A DNA stretch of 64,000 bases, from positions 22,011 to 86,010 of the forward strand of contig CABQKC010000004.1 in the NCBI GenBank assembly GCA_902464635.1. The letters are read 5' to 3'. The translations under genes and the position numbers were made by a program. Positions within the stretch are counted from its first letter, which is position 1, and each line of letters begins with the position of its first letter. The DNA comes from an uncultured Caryophanales bacterium (GTDB lineage Bacteria; Bacillota_I; Bacilli_A; RFN20; CAG-826). The notes under the pieces are model-generated. The model saw nothing but the letters and a program-made list of their open reading frames with translations. It did no database searches and had not been told where the DNA came from. Positions 24,361-33,828 of this stretch are shown piece after piece.

Positions 24361-25386
24361 ATGGTTATATTTGATGCTTTTAAGAAAAATAATGTAGGGG
24401 TGTGGTGGTTTTGCCCTGATAAACCATCTTTATATGGGAAAAAGAAACCTTGTTATGGTTTTGGCCAAATTAAATATCTAGAGGGATCTGTTTATACTGG
24501 AAGGATATTCTTTGATGGCAAGAATTACCTTAAGAAAGGCAAAGGCCAACAAGATTTTACTACCTCCTGTTTAGGCCAGTTAAATAGAATTACGGATGAG
24601 AAATTATATAAGTTTGTTGGGAATTTCGATGATGTTAATTCGGATTGGATTCATGGCAATGGGGTTAAATATTATGTTGATTCCGAGAATAAACCAACTC
24701 ATTTTCAGATTGGTTATTTTTCACGTTTAGATAAAAAGGGAGAGTATCGCGGCAAGTTTGATTATGATTCCTTGCTAGATGGATATGATAAATCCATGCA
24801 ATTTGAAATAGATGAAAGGGCCATTCTCCTTGATAAAGAAAAAGAAGCCATCAAAAACATAAGTAAGCTAGATAATTTGTTTATAGGAGATTCATATTTT
24901 GAATTATGGAATTATGAAGAGTATTCAAAAAACACATTCTACAATGTTTTTAAGAATTCGCTGAATCTTGGATTGGGTGGAACTCGTTTTTATGATTGGA
25001 TACCTTATGTTTATAAACTTAAGGATTTGTCATCTCCAAAGAACATAATAATTAACTTAGGCTTTAATGACTTGCATTGCCAAGAAACCCCTAAAGCAGT
25101 CCAACTAAGAAGAATCAAATTCTTGAAGTTATTAAGAGACATATTCCCTAATTCTAATTATTATTTCGTTAACGTTGTTCATGCTCCTTTGTTTAAGGAT
25201 TTATTTGATGTAGAAGAACAACTTAACCATTATTTAGAATCCGGACAGGCAAAATATAATTACAAAGTGATTGATAATTGCTTAAATATCGCTTCTTCAA
25301 AAGAAAAACCTTTCTTTGCTGATTTAGTTCATTTAAATCATCATGGGTATGAACTTTTTGAGTCTTTGATAAAGAAATACATTTAG
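24361..25386 (+). CDS. MORN-like repeat and SGNH hydrolase protein
   Basis: A 341-residue cytosolic-looking protein. The first 140 residues hold MORN-like strands (YGFGQIKYLEGSVYTGRIFF, KFVGNFDDVNSDWIHGNGVK, GEYRGKFDYDSL). The C-terminal 170 residues carry all four SGNH blocks: FIGDSYF (Ser178), LGLGG (Gly206/207), NLGFNDLH (Asn236) and FADLVHLN (Asp321, His324). SGNH enzymes are esterases or acetylhydrolases; with no signal peptide the substrate would be intracellular, or the protein acts on lipid-linked or sugar acetyl groups at the inner face. AAAAGGAG lies 13 nt before the ATG, rather far. The domain pairing is uncommon. Confidence 0.75.
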   Translation: MVIFDAFKKNNVGVWWFCPDKPSLYGKKKPCYGFGQIKYLEGSVYTGRIFFDGKNYLKKGKGQQDFTTSCLGQLNRITDEKLYKFVGNFDDVNSDWIHGNGVKYYVDSENKPTHFQIGYFSRLDKKGEYRGKFDYDSLLDGYDKSMQFEIDERAILLDKEKEAIKNISKLDNLFIGDSYFELWNYEEYSKNTFYNVFKNSLNLGLGGTRFYDWIPYVYKLKDLSSPKNIIINLGFNDLHCQETPKAVQLRRIKFLKLLRDIFPNSNYYFVNVVHAPLFKDLFDVEEQLNHYLESGQAKYNYKVIDNCLNIASSKEKPFFADLVHLNHHGYELFESLIKKYI

Positions 25387-25469
25387 TCAAAGATATTTAG
25401 CATTTTATTAGCTAAATTAAGCAGTTACTCCTTTTCCTTGAAGAGGCTTTCTTTTATCATTACAAGGAT

Positions 25470-26804
25470 ATGGAAAACGCCTTCTTTCTAGATAGAAAAA
25501 GCAAAATGGAAACATCCAAAGCCCAGATATATTTTGTTTTTGTTTCTTTTTATGAAGGCATGGTCTTTTCCTTTTTGACTTTGTTCCTTAATGAATGCAG
25601 GAAGAACTTATCTTGGTCTCCTTTGATGTCTTCTTTCTCCTTGTTCTTACCTCCTTTATTTGCTTCGATTGGTTTATTTATTTTTTCATTTTTGGTTTCA
25701 CATCAAAAAAGGAATTTAAAGATAATGAGAATACTCTGTGTTTGCTCATTAATTATCTTGTTGTTACTTTCGATTTTAGGCCTAATATTACCTACTGGGT
25801 TAAACGAATCTAATAAAATAATAAATTCTTCATCTTATTATTTGCTGTATTTCCTTTTCCTTTTATTGCCATCTTTATTAATGGGTCTACATTGGTCTTT
25901 TGTATCTTTTAATACATCTAATATCGCGGATACAAATTATGCCGAAAAGACTAAATTTGGGCATGTTTGCATTTATGGGGCTTTGGTTCCGATTATAGTT
26001 TCCCCTTTAGCAGGCTTAATCGCCGAATCTTTATTCCAAGGTTATAAAGGATATTTATTTTTATTCTTAGTTTCTTCTCCAATGCTAATTGTTTTATTTT
26101 GTTTAACGTTCATGTTCAAACCATATCCATCATCTATGTTTCATGACGACGATCATGAAAAGGTTTATCTAAGGGATTTATTTAAAAATAAGACATACGT
26201 CCTTTATCTTTTACTTGCATGCCTATGGATTCCTCTTGTCTGGTCTAGTGATTCTCTTACTTCAAATTTCTGGACTGCTTTAGAAAGCTCTTCCCCTCAT
26301 ATTAACGAGTTTAATCCACTTACTTGGGGTTTATTTATCGCATCTTCATCAATAAGTGAATTTCTTATTATCTTTATAAATACTAAGTTTGGTGTTGGCA
26401 ATAAAGTTAGGACATCAATGCAGATATCCTTTGCAGTTATATTTGTTCAATGTTTGATACTAGCTATTCTTTCATATATTTATAACATCCCTTTAGAAAA
26501 TGGGTTATTCATTGTATCCATTCTTATCTTTATCCATTTAGGAAAAGGGGTTGCATCGGGGTTCTATGTTACTAGCAATATGCTGATGCTTCATCATATA
26601 GTAGGCCCAAAATTAAGAAGGAGGGCTGTGTTTATCGCCCCATTTATATTCCAATTAATTAACTCGGTTATCCAATTGATATATCCGTATCTAACTTCGT
26701 TTAGATACGTTTCATTTGGTTCGTTTGCCATAATTGCCTTGACAGGTTTAATTATTTCTTCTTTCTTGGACGTCCATTTGTTGCATGAAGGTAAAGACAA
26801 ATAA
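25470..26804 (+). CDS. MFS-like membrane transporter
   Basis: A 444-residue protein with about twelve hydrophobic segments split by a central charged loop (PYPSSMFHDDDHEKVYLRDLFKN, residues 218-240), the 6+6 layout of the major facilitator superfamily. The loop 2-3 region (SHQKRNLKIMRIL) is basic as expected. No substrate motif is recognised, so efflux or nutrient uptake cannot be told apart. TATCAT lies 9 nt before the ATG and there is no properly spaced ribosome site. Confidence 0.6.
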   Translation: MENAFFLDRKSKMETSKAQIYFVFVSFYEGMVFSFLTLFLNECRKNLSWSPLMSSFSLFLPPLFASIGLFIFSFLVSHQKRNLKIMRILCVCSLIILLLLSILGLILPTGLNESNKIINSSSYYLLYFLFLLLPSLLMGLHWSFVSFNTSNIADTNYAEKTKFGHVCIYGALVPIIVSPLAGLIAESLFQGYKGYLFLFLVSSPMLIVLFCLTFMFKPYPSSMFHDDDHEKVYLRDLFKNKTYVLYLLLACLWIPLVWSSDSLTSNFWTALESSSPHINEFNPLTWGLFIASSSISEFLIIFINTKFGVGNKVRTSMQISFAVIFVQCLILAILSYIYNIPLENGLFIVSILIFIHLGKGVASGFYVTSNMLMLHHIVGPKLRRRAVFIAPFIFQLINSVIQLIYPYLTSFRYVSFGSFAIIALTGLIISSFLDVHLLHEGKDK

Positions 26805-26850
26805 CAACATAGTTTTTCGGTAAAGACAAATAAACTAATAGGAAAATTCT

Positions 26851-28254
26851 TTAATTTTGACTAAGGGGTTGCGTCTTTTCTCCAAATTCAAGTTTTACTT
26901 TCTTTAATATTATTATCATTGCAACTATGTTTGCGGTGGCTGTTATTATCCAGGTAATAGGATAAACGCTATAGAGCCAACCTACCGTATGGAAGTAGGG
27001 GATATTGAATACTGTCTCTAATAAAATAATCCTAACAACAGTACAACCGATTAAAGTTGTTATCATTGGGAACATTGATCTTCTACACCCTCTAATGGTG
27101 CTACTAGTTATATCCATTATCCCATCAAGGCAATAAGTTAGTCCTATAACCATTAATCTTTCTTTTCCTGAAGCAAAAGCCTGCTCTGTATCAACAAATA
27201 ATCCTAGCAAGGAACGATTGGCGAATATGATGACTAAAGCTACGACCGCACAGAATATAAAATTCCAGATTAATGAATAACCATATATCTTGTTTATGTT
27301 CTTTATTTTCTTTGCTCCATAGTTTTGAGCTGTAAAAGACATGGTAGCTGCAAATATTGCTTCTATCCCAGCATAGATATAGCTTTCGATATTGCTAGCT
27401 GCTATAGCTCCGTCTTGTAAATCGGGATTATCCGGAGCAATTGTATATAACTTTGCTTGAATAAAGACATTAGGAAGAGCGAAGAAGAATCCTTGTAATC
27501 CTGCTGGAAGTCCTAATCTAACGATTTCCTTTAAGGCCCCCTTATCAATTCTCATTTCTTTCCATTTGAATACTACATAGGAGCTTTTGTCGATAAAGAA
27601 ATATAGTGTTGATAATAATGCAGAGATTACTTCAGAGATTACCGTGGCAATGGCAACCCCAGCAACATCCATTTTAAACCAAGCGACAAAGGCAATATCT
27701 GCGACTACATTGAATATTCCAGATATTAATAAAATGAAGAATGGGGTCGATGAATTACCTATTGCCCTCATTATTTGAGACAAGTAGTTGTAGATCATAA
27801 GGAATGGCATTCCTAAGAAATATATTTTTAAATAGGTGGTTGCTAAATCGATGATGTGGGCATCTGTTTTCATTAATTCTAGTAGTAACCTAGAAGTGAA
27901 AAATCCAATAATTCCAACTGCGATGCCAGAGATTATTGATACAAGGAATGAGGTATGTAATATCTTTTTGGCTTTATCGTGTTCGCCAGCACCTTTTGCA
28001 TTGCCTATAGCAACATTAGAACCCATGGACATATTGGCAAAAACTACAATGACTAGATTAATTAAAGCCCCGTTAGCAGCGACTGCAGCCATCGAAGATT
28101 GCCCTCCGCCCATAAAGTGGACAGTAACTAGGTCAACGGTAGAATAAAGAAGTTGAAGTACGGTTGCTAAAAATAACGGAAGTGCAAATAGGCCAATCTT
28201 GGCAAATAGGTTGCCTTCGGTCATGTTCATTTCTTTAAATAATTTCTTAGTCAT
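26851..28254 (-). CDS. MATE-family efflux transporter
   Basis: A 467-residue protein with twelve hydrophobic segments and MATE landmarks: LFALPLFLATVLQLLYSTVD in the first segment, AVAANGALINLVIVVFANMS, and the internal second repeat starting LGLPAGLQGFFFALPN. These proteins export organic cations or drugs with Na+ or H+ antiport. The ATG at 28254 has a weak GAGATG site; an ATG nine codons later is an alternative. It reads convergently with the MFS gene and divergently from 28566. Confidence 0.88.
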   Translation of the reverse strand: MTKKLFKEMNMTEGNLFAKIGLFALPLFLATVLQLLYSTVDLVTVHFMGGGQSSMAAVAANGALINLVIVVFANMSMGSNVAIGNAKGAGEHDKAKKILHTSFLVSIISGIAVGIIGFFTSRLLLELMKTDAHIIDLATTYLKIYFLGMPFLMIYNYLSQIMRAIGNSSTPFFILLISGIFNVVADIAFVAWFKMDVAGVAIATVISEVISALLSTLYFFIDKSSYVVFKWKEMRIDKGALKEIVRLGLPAGLQGFFFALPNVFIQAKLYTIAPDNPDLQDGAIAASNIESYIYAGIEAIFAATMSFTAQNYGAKKIKNINKIYGYSLIWNFIFCAVVALVIIFANRSLLGLFVDTEQAFASGKERLMVIGLTYCLDGIMDITSSTIRGCRRSMFPMITTLIGCTVVRIILLETVFNIPYFHTVGWLYSVYPITWIITATANIVAMIIILKKVKLEFGEKTQPLSQN

Positions 28255-28565
28255 ATATACATCTCAAAAGGTTATTCTATGACCTTTTATTTCTAATTCA
28301 ATATCAAAAGGGTTTTACAAATCTTTTTTAGGTTAGAAAAAACGAATTTCTATAAATTTGCCTATTTTAAAGCACCACGCCCCCTTTATTTTCAAGGAAA
28401 TGGAAAAATATTTTTTGTATTTCCCACAAATTTTCCCTTAATTAAAGCACAAGGTATCGCTTATTTTTAGAAAAATAAAAAATTTTCAGTTGACTTATTG
28501 AAGAAAATAATTCACCCGTGTACTATTATAGTTACTTAATTAGACCTAAATAGGGAGGTTTAAAA
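28255..28565. promoter_or_regulatory. Divergent promoter region between MATE gene and membrane protein gene
   Basis: 311 nt without a gene. TTGAAG (28498-28503), 17 nt, TACTAT (28521-28526) is a good sigma-A promoter for the gene at 28566. The rest is AT-rich with no repeats noticed. Confidence 0.6.
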
Positions 28566-29783
28566 ATGTCGAAGGAAAAGAAATGTTGTTGCAAGAAATG
28601 CAAAACGACACTCATCATCGGCGGGGTACTTTTTGCTCTCGCTTTTGTTTACTTGTTTATCGCAGGTGCTACTGGGGGAATTCCATTCAATAATTCTTAC
28701 CCATGGGGAATAGTTCCAGGTACCGGTTGGTTCTGGGGCTCATTTGCTGCTGATCCAGGTTGGACAGGTACTGGATTAATCCGTTGGGGCAATATGGATT
28801 GGTACCGTATGGTTGCTGTAGTTGCTTGCTATTTGGCTATTGTCTTATTCATTGTTGGATTAGTCTTAGTCATAAAGAGAAAACAATATAAGCTATTAAT
28901 TAGAATGGGATGCACCGTTCTAGATGTATTCTGGACTGGTTATATCTTTGTTTCATTAATGCTCCCATTAGATAGGGGTGTCTTACATAGGGCTGCCTAT
29001 TTCAACTACACGGTTGTCTTGGTTTTATCTCTCGCTTCAGTTTTATTCTTATTAATTGCTTGCTTAATTCCATTCTTAAAAGTTGAAACTATCAGTGAAG
29101 AAAGAATTAGGGAAATCTCTAGAGAAGAATATTCTGCTATGAGAGCTACCGAAGGCAAGACCTATACCGAAAATGAAATCCGTGCCATCGTTAGAGAAGA
29201 AATGACCGGCACTCAAGAAAAGATCTTCACCGAACCAGAGATAAGGGAAATCATTGTTGATGAAATCTCTAAACATCCTTGCGTTGTTAAAGAAGAAGTT
29301 AAGGAAGAGGTTACTGAAGAACCAGCTCCTGAAGTAGTTGAAGAACCAGTTGCTGAAGAAGCGGTTGAAGAAGACGAAGACAATCCATTTGCTTCCTTAA
29401 GAAATAAAAGACGTGCTTCATTTGAAACCAAGATCAAGAATAGCGAATATGATTTACGTCATAAATATTATGATTTAAGAGACTATATCAAGTCTTATGG
29501 AATCAATAATAGAATCTCTATCCCAGGTGATACCTTCTCTGCAAAAAGAGAAAAACTCGTATTCATCACTGTATCGGGCAAGAAACTAAAAGTATCCTAT
29601 GCCCTTGATCCAAAAGAATACGAACAAACCCCAATTCCAGTAGAAGCCAATACTTCTAAGAAGTTAGCGGATTTACCATTATGCTTAAAGATTAAATCTG
29701 ACCTCTCATTCAGGAGAGCCTGCAAATTAGTCGATGACTTAATGGCTAAAAAAGGCATCACCAAAATAGAAGAAAAGAAATAA
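28566..29783 (+). CDS. Membrane protein with acidic linker and conserved C-terminal domain
   Basis: A 405-residue protein: CCCKKCK near the N-terminus (four cysteines, possibly metal-binding), about four hydrophobic segments in residues 15-170, a region of charged helices with ERIREISREEYSAMRA- and TENEIRAIVREEMTG-type units, a Glu/Val/Pro linker (residues 245-275) and a C-terminal domain of about 110 residues from FETKIKNSEYDLRHKYYDLR to KACKLVDDLMAKKGI-like end. That last domain resembles one I recall from many uncharacterised gut Bacillota proteins, but I know no function for it. GGAGG precedes the ATG; sigma-A promoter upstream and strong terminator downstream make it monocistronic. Confidence 0.7.
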   Translation: MSKEKKCCCKKCKTTLIIGGVLFALAFVYLFIAGATGGIPFNNSYPWGIVPGTGWFWGSFAADPGWTGTGLIRWGNMDWYRMVAVVACYLAIVLFIVGLVLVIKRKQYKLLIRMGCTVLDVFWTGYIFVSLMLPLDRGVLHRAAYFNYTVVLVLSLASVLFLLIACLIPFLKVETISEERIREISREEYSAMRATEGKTYTENEIRAIVREEMTGTQEKIFTEPEIREIIVDEISKHPCVVKEEVKEEVTEEPAPEVVEEPVAEEAVEEDEDNPFASLRNKRRASFETKIKNSEYDLRHKYYDLRDYIKSYGINNRISIPGDTFSAKREKLVFITVSGKKLKVSYALDPKEYEQTPIPVEANTSKKLADLPLCLKIKSDLSFRRACKLVDDLMAKKGITKIEEKK

Positions 29784-29801
29784 ATAAATCTAATCTTATT
29801 T

Positions 29802-29826
29802 GAGGCGGTTAACCCCGCCTCTTTTT
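29802..29826 (+). terminator. Terminator
   Basis: GAGGCGG (29802-29808) pairs with CCGCCTC (29815-29821), six-nt loop, then TTTTT. Confidence 0.92.
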
Positions 29827-29894
29827 AATAAGCACATGGATAGCAAATCGATTTATTTTAGAATAAAATAAGCAAGTCCAAGGAGAAAAACTTT

Positions 29895-31751
29895 ATGCAT
29901 TGCGAAAGAAAAATTAGTGATGGTTTCTATTATGTAGGTTCTAGTGATAGACGTTTGGCTTTATTTGAAAATGTCTATCCAATTCCAAACGGAGTTAGCT
30001 ATAACTCCTATTTGTATCTAGATGAACAAACTCTGTTGCTAGATACAGTTGATTCCTCTGTTTCTGATGTCTTCTATGAAAATATTGACTTCCTCCTAAA
30101 CGGAAGGAAGCTTGATTACCTAATTGTTAATCACATGGAACCAGACCATGCCGCAAACATTGGGGAGCTTGCCTTACGTCATCCTTCTACAACTATTGTA
30201 GTAAATGCGATGTCGAAGAAATTCCTATTTAATTATTTCCCTGAAATCAAAAACTCAATCATGGTTGTCAAAGAAGGGGACAAATTAAATATCGGTAAGC
30301 ATACATTTACTTTCGTTATGGCTCCTATGGTACATTGGCCAGAAGTCATGTTTACTTTTGAATTGAGCGAGGGCGTGTTATTCTCCGCTGATGCTTTTGG
30401 CACATTCGGGGCTTTAGAAGGAGATATATTCGCATCTTCTTCAACATTTACAAAATCATTCCTAGCAGAAGCTAGGAGATATTACACGAATATCGTTGGT
30501 AAATATGGCGATCAAGTCGTAAATGTCTTAAAGAAAGCTTCTACCATTGATATTAAGATGATTTGCCCTTTGCATGGGCCTCTTTATAAAGGGAATTTGA
30601 ATTTTATCCTTAACCCATATATGAATTGGGCTACCTATGCCCCTGAAGAAAATGATGCTGTAATGATTTGCTATTCTTCAGTTTATGGGGGTACTAAAAA
30701 CGCCGTTGAAGTATTAGTAAAGATGCTAAGCGAAAAAGGGGTGAAGAATCTAGCTATATATGATGTATCAAAGACTGATTCTTCATATTTAATTGCCGAA
30801 TCATTTAGAGTTAAGACAATTGTTTTGGCTTCTACCACCTATAATGCCGGCGTATTTGTTAAGATGGAAGAATTCCTAACTGATTTAGCAGAACATAAGA
30901 TTAGGAATAGGACTTTTGCCTTCCTTGAAAATGGTTCTTGGGCACCTGCAGCTAGACTTGGGATGAAAAATATCCTAAAGGACTTACAAGGTTGCACATT
31001 TATTGAAGATAGCTTGACCTTAACTAGCAGAATTAAGGAAAACCAATTAGAAGATTTGTCTAAATTAGCAGATGTGGTGGCTTCTTCAGTTATTTTGGAT
31101 TTACCTTTCAAAGAAGAAACATTCATTGATGATAAGACCCAATTTAAACTTACCTATGGCTTATTCACAGTCTTTAGCAAAGATGAAAATGGAAGAATTG
31201 ATGGTTCAATAAATAATTCTTTCTTCCAGATTTCTGATTCTCCAAACTTGTTCCTTCTTTCGGTAAATAAGGCAAACTATACAGCTGAAAACATCAAGAA
31301 GACCGGTAGATTTGTTGTTTCTATCTTAAATAACGAGACCGACTATGCGCTTATTAAAAGATTTGGCTTTGCTTCAGGTAGAGATTCTAACAAATTAGAA
31401 GGAGCTGAAGATTTAGTTAAACCAACTTCTTCTGGATTAGTTAGATTAGACAAGATGAGCAATGGCTATTTGGATTGTGAAGTCAAACAAACTCTAGATA
31501 TCGGAAACCATGTTGTCTTCATCGCAGAAGTTAAAGAATCCAGGGTATTGAATAACTCTAAATCTCTAACTTATGAATATTATTTTGCTAACATAAAACC
31601 AAAGGCCTTGCCTTCTCAAAACAAGGTGAAAAAGACTGCATGGGTCTGCCGCATTTGTGGTTATACATATGTTGGGGAAACTCTTCCAGCGGATTTCATC
31701 TGCCCATTATGCAAACACCCTGCAAGCGATTTTGATAAGGTCGAATTATAA
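29895..31751 (+). CDS. Four-domain flavodiiron protein (diiron, flavodoxin, flavin reductase, rubredoxin)
   Basis: A 618-residue protein that reduces O2 to water or NO to N2O in the cytosol of anaerobes. Residues 1-250 are the metallo-beta-lactamase-fold diiron core with HMEPDH (His80, Glu82, Asp84, His85), VHWPE (His147), SADAFG (Asp166) and CPLHGP. Residues 255-395 are a flavodoxin domain (CYSSVYGGTKNAVEVLVKML). Residues 405-565 are a flavin-reductase-like FMN domain (FSKDENGRIDGSINNSFFQI). The end is a rubredoxin with WVCRICGYTY and FICPLCKHP. Fusion of reductase and rubredoxin lets electrons pass from NAD(P)H within one chain. Monocistronic, with a weak AAGGAGA ribosome site. Confidence 0.93.
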   Translation: MHCERKISDGFYYVGSSDRRLALFENVYPIPNGVSYNSYLYLDEQTLLLDTVDSSVSDVFYENIDFLLNGRKLDYLIVNHMEPDHAANIGELALRHPSTTIVVNAMSKKFLFNYFPEIKNSIMVVKEGDKLNIGKHTFTFVMAPMVHWPEVMFTFELSEGVLFSADAFGTFGALEGDIFASSSTFTKSFLAEARRYYTNIVGKYGDQVVNVLKKASTIDIKMICPLHGPLYKGNLNFILNPYMNWATYAPEENDAVMICYSSVYGGTKNAVEVLVKMLSEKGVKNLAIYDVSKTDSSYLIAESFRVKTIVLASTTYNAGVFVKMEEFLTDLAEHKIRNRTFAFLENGSWAPAARLGMKNILKDLQGCTFIEDSLTLTSRIKENQLEDLSKLADVVASSVILDLPFKEETFIDDKTQFKLTYGLFTVFSKDENGRIDGSINNSFFQISDSPNLFLLSVNKANYTAENIKKTGRFVVSILNNETDYALIKRFGFASGRDSNKLEGAEDLVKPTSSGLVRLDKMSNGYLDCEVKQTLDIGNHVVFIAEVKESRVLNNSKSLTYEYYFANIKPKALPSQNKVKKTAWVCRICGYTYVGETLPADFICPLCKHPASDFDKVEL

Positions 31752-31793
31752 ACTTCCTTGTTCTAAATATATTTAGACAATATAATCAGCCCT

Positions 31794-32153
31794 ATGGAAA
31801 ATAAAGACGAGATAGTTGAAGTAGAAGTTACTGATGAAAAACTAAATGCCCCTAAAAAAGAGGGCAAGCCAAAGAAGACCTTGGATGATTATTCTTCTAA
31901 GATTCGTTTCTATGGTTCTTTAGCTTTTCTAGGTTCTAGATATGGATTTACTGGGATGATTCTAGCTGGGCTTGCCGGATTAGTTTTCTCTATCCTTTAT
32001 AGCGAGAATAAAGCCACTTCCTTCCTTGCTTTGGTTATTGTTTGTTTTTCTTTCTGCTTATTATTTGCTATTTTCTATGTTGTTGGATTAATTGCAAGAA
32101 GCTTAGCTAGAAAATACATGGCTAAGGATCCTAATTATCAAGATAAAATATGA
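31794..32153 (+). CDS. Small membrane protein next to an ABC ATPase
   Basis: A 119-residue protein with an acidic/basic N-terminal third and two hydrophobic segments (about residues 52-68 and 75-98). It overlaps the ABC ATPase gene by 4 nt (ATGA), so translation is coupled and the two products probably work together. TATAAT at 31781-31786 lies 7 nt before the ATG, with TTGTTC 17 nt further upstream, a leaderless promoter. It is far too short to be an FtsX/MacB-type permease. Confidence 0.7.
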   Translation: MENKDEIVEVEVTDEKLNAPKKEGKPKKTLDDYSSKIRFYGSLAFLGSRYGFTGMILAGLAGLVFSILYSENKATSFLALVIVCFSFCLLFAIFYVVGLIARSLARKYMAKDPNYQDKI

Positions 32154-32854
32154 GCTATATAGAGATTCATGGTTTGAGCAAAATATATAACCCAGATAAG
32201 CCAAATGAAACTAGGGCTTTAATGGATGCTTCCTTTAATTTGAATAAGGGTGAATTTGTTTGTGTGCTAGGTCCTTCTGGCGCGGGTAAATCTACTTTAT
32301 TAAATATATTAGGTGGCATGGATAGGGCTAGCAGTGGTTCTTATATAGTCAATGATAAAGACGTTACTAAATTTAACGAAAAAGAATTACAGGTATTTAG
32401 GAGGCAAAGTGTTGGCTTTGTTTTTCAATTCTATAACTTGATGCAAGATTTAACTTCTTACGAGAATGTTTCTTTGGCATCTTCTATTGCCTTAAATCCT
32501 CTTGATCCAAAAGAAATAATCGAAAAAGTTGGATTAGAGAAAAGAATGTACGCCTTTCCTTCTTCGTTAAGTGGAGGAGAACAACAAAGGGTATCTATTG
32601 CTAGGGCGATTGTTAAAAACCCTTCTTTATTACTTTGTGACGAACCTACTGGTGCGCTTGATTCTAAAACCGGTAAGTCCATCATGGCCTTGCTTATGGA
32701 TATATGCAAGAAGTATGAAAAGACTTTGATTCTAGTTACCCATAATGCTGCTTTAGCTAGACTTGCGGATAGAGTTATACGCATGGTGGATGGACATATT
32801 GTTTCTAATGAAATAAATGAACATCCATCAAGCGTTGATGAAATTGATTGGTAA
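32150..32854 (+). CDS. ABC transporter ATP-binding protein, LolD/MacB type
   Basis: A 234-residue ATPase with Walker A GPSGAGKS, Q-loop FVFQFYNLM, signature LSGGEQQR, Walker B LLLCDEPTG and H-loop VTHNAAL. The NxxNETRAL start and the EPTGALDSKTG context are typical of the MacB/LolD/BceA class that pairs with FtsX-like permeases. No such permease is encoded next to it; the only coupled partner is the 119-residue membrane protein. It may serve a permease elsewhere. Confidence 0.9.
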   Translation: MSYIEIHGLSKIYNPDKPNETRALMDASFNLNKGEFVCVLGPSGAGKSTLLNILGGMDRASSGSYIVNDKDVTKFNEKELQVFRRQSVGFVFQFYNLMQDLTSYENVSLASSIALNPLDPKEIIEKVGLEKRMYAFPSSLSGGEQQRVSIARAIVKNPSLLLCDEPTGALDSKTGKSIMALLMDICKKYEKTLILVTHNAALARLADRVIRMVDGHIVSNEINEHPSSVDEIDW

Positions 32855-32886
32855 TTCTTTATATATAGACGTTACTAAATTAAAAT

Positions 32887-33828
32887 ATGTCTATGGGACT
32901 AAAGGAAAAGAATAGATATATAACTGCTTTTTTAAAGAATGTTCCTCCATTTTTGAATTACAAATTATTTAAAAAGAAGAGAAACTTATCTAGTTTTTGC
33001 GGGGTTAATAATATAAACGAAGCTACCACTAGCCTTGCTTTAAAGAAGGCAATTTCTTCTTCCATTCCTTTTGCTGCGATTAGATTTGGGGCAGTTGAAT
33101 TATCTTGCTTAAATAATCACGAGAAGATAGAACTTGGCTTTAAGAAGAAATATAAAGATAGTGTTATTTACTCGATGAAGAACAATGCCGGCTTCTTTCC
33201 TTGCGATCAATCTAGTCTCGCTAAATATGGAGATATACTGCTTCCAAAATTAAAAGAAGCGGATTTCCTTGGAATATCTGGAGTCCATCTAGAAGATTAT
33301 TTTTATAAGAAATATATGCCTTCTAGCAAGGTCATTCTTTATGAGGGGATGGAACCTCTCCATGAAGATTGGATAAAATCTTTAGAAGGAAAGAAAGTAT
33401 TGGTTATTTCTTCTTTTGCAGAAGATATAGAATCCCAATATAAGATAAAAGATAAATTATTCCCGGAAGGGGTTATTCCTTCTTTCCAGTTAAAGACAAT
33501 AAAGACTCCGCTTACTTTTGCTAAAGAAGAACCTAGCGAATCTAGTTTCTTTGAAGTATTAGAAAAACTATATTCCCAAATAGATAAAATTGATTTTGAT
33601 ATAGCCTTAATTGGAGCAGGGGCTTATGGAACTTTCTTGGCCTTGCACTGCAAAGAAATAGGGAAACAAGCCATCCAAACTGGCGGGGCTACTATGACAA
33701 TGTTTGGAATTATTGGCAAAAGATGGGAAAATAGAAGCCATGTAAGTAGATATATCAATTCATATTGGATTAGGCCTTCATTAAAGCCTAAAGGATATAA
33801 AGATATTGAGAATGGAGCATATTGGTAA
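32887..33828 (+). CDS. GT-D-fold glycosyltransferase-like protein
   Basis: A 313-residue protein with FAAIRFGAVELSCLNN (like the RFGDGE motif) and IGAGAYGTFLALHCKEIGKQ followed by GGATMTMFGIIGKRWENR, the C-terminal pattern of the GT-D (former DUF1792) family found in surface glycan clusters. It opens the polysaccharide region and its TAA stop overlaps the ATG of the polymerase-like gene. The donor sugar cannot be predicted. Confidence 0.65.
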   Translation: MSMGLKEKNRYITAFLKNVPPFLNYKLFKKKRNLSSFCGVNNINEATTSLALKKAISSSIPFAAIRFGAVELSCLNNHEKIELGFKKKYKDSVIYSMKNNAGFFPCDQSSLAKYGDILLPKLKEADFLGISGVHLEDYFYKKYMPSSKVILYEGMEPLHEDWIKSLEGKKVLVISSFAEDIESQYKIKDKLFPEGVIPSFQLKTIKTPLTFAKEEPSESSFFEVLEKLYSQIDKIDFDIALIGAGAYGTFLALHCKEIGKQAIQTGGATMTMFGIIGKRWENRSHVSRYINSYWIRPSLKPKGYKDIENGAYW

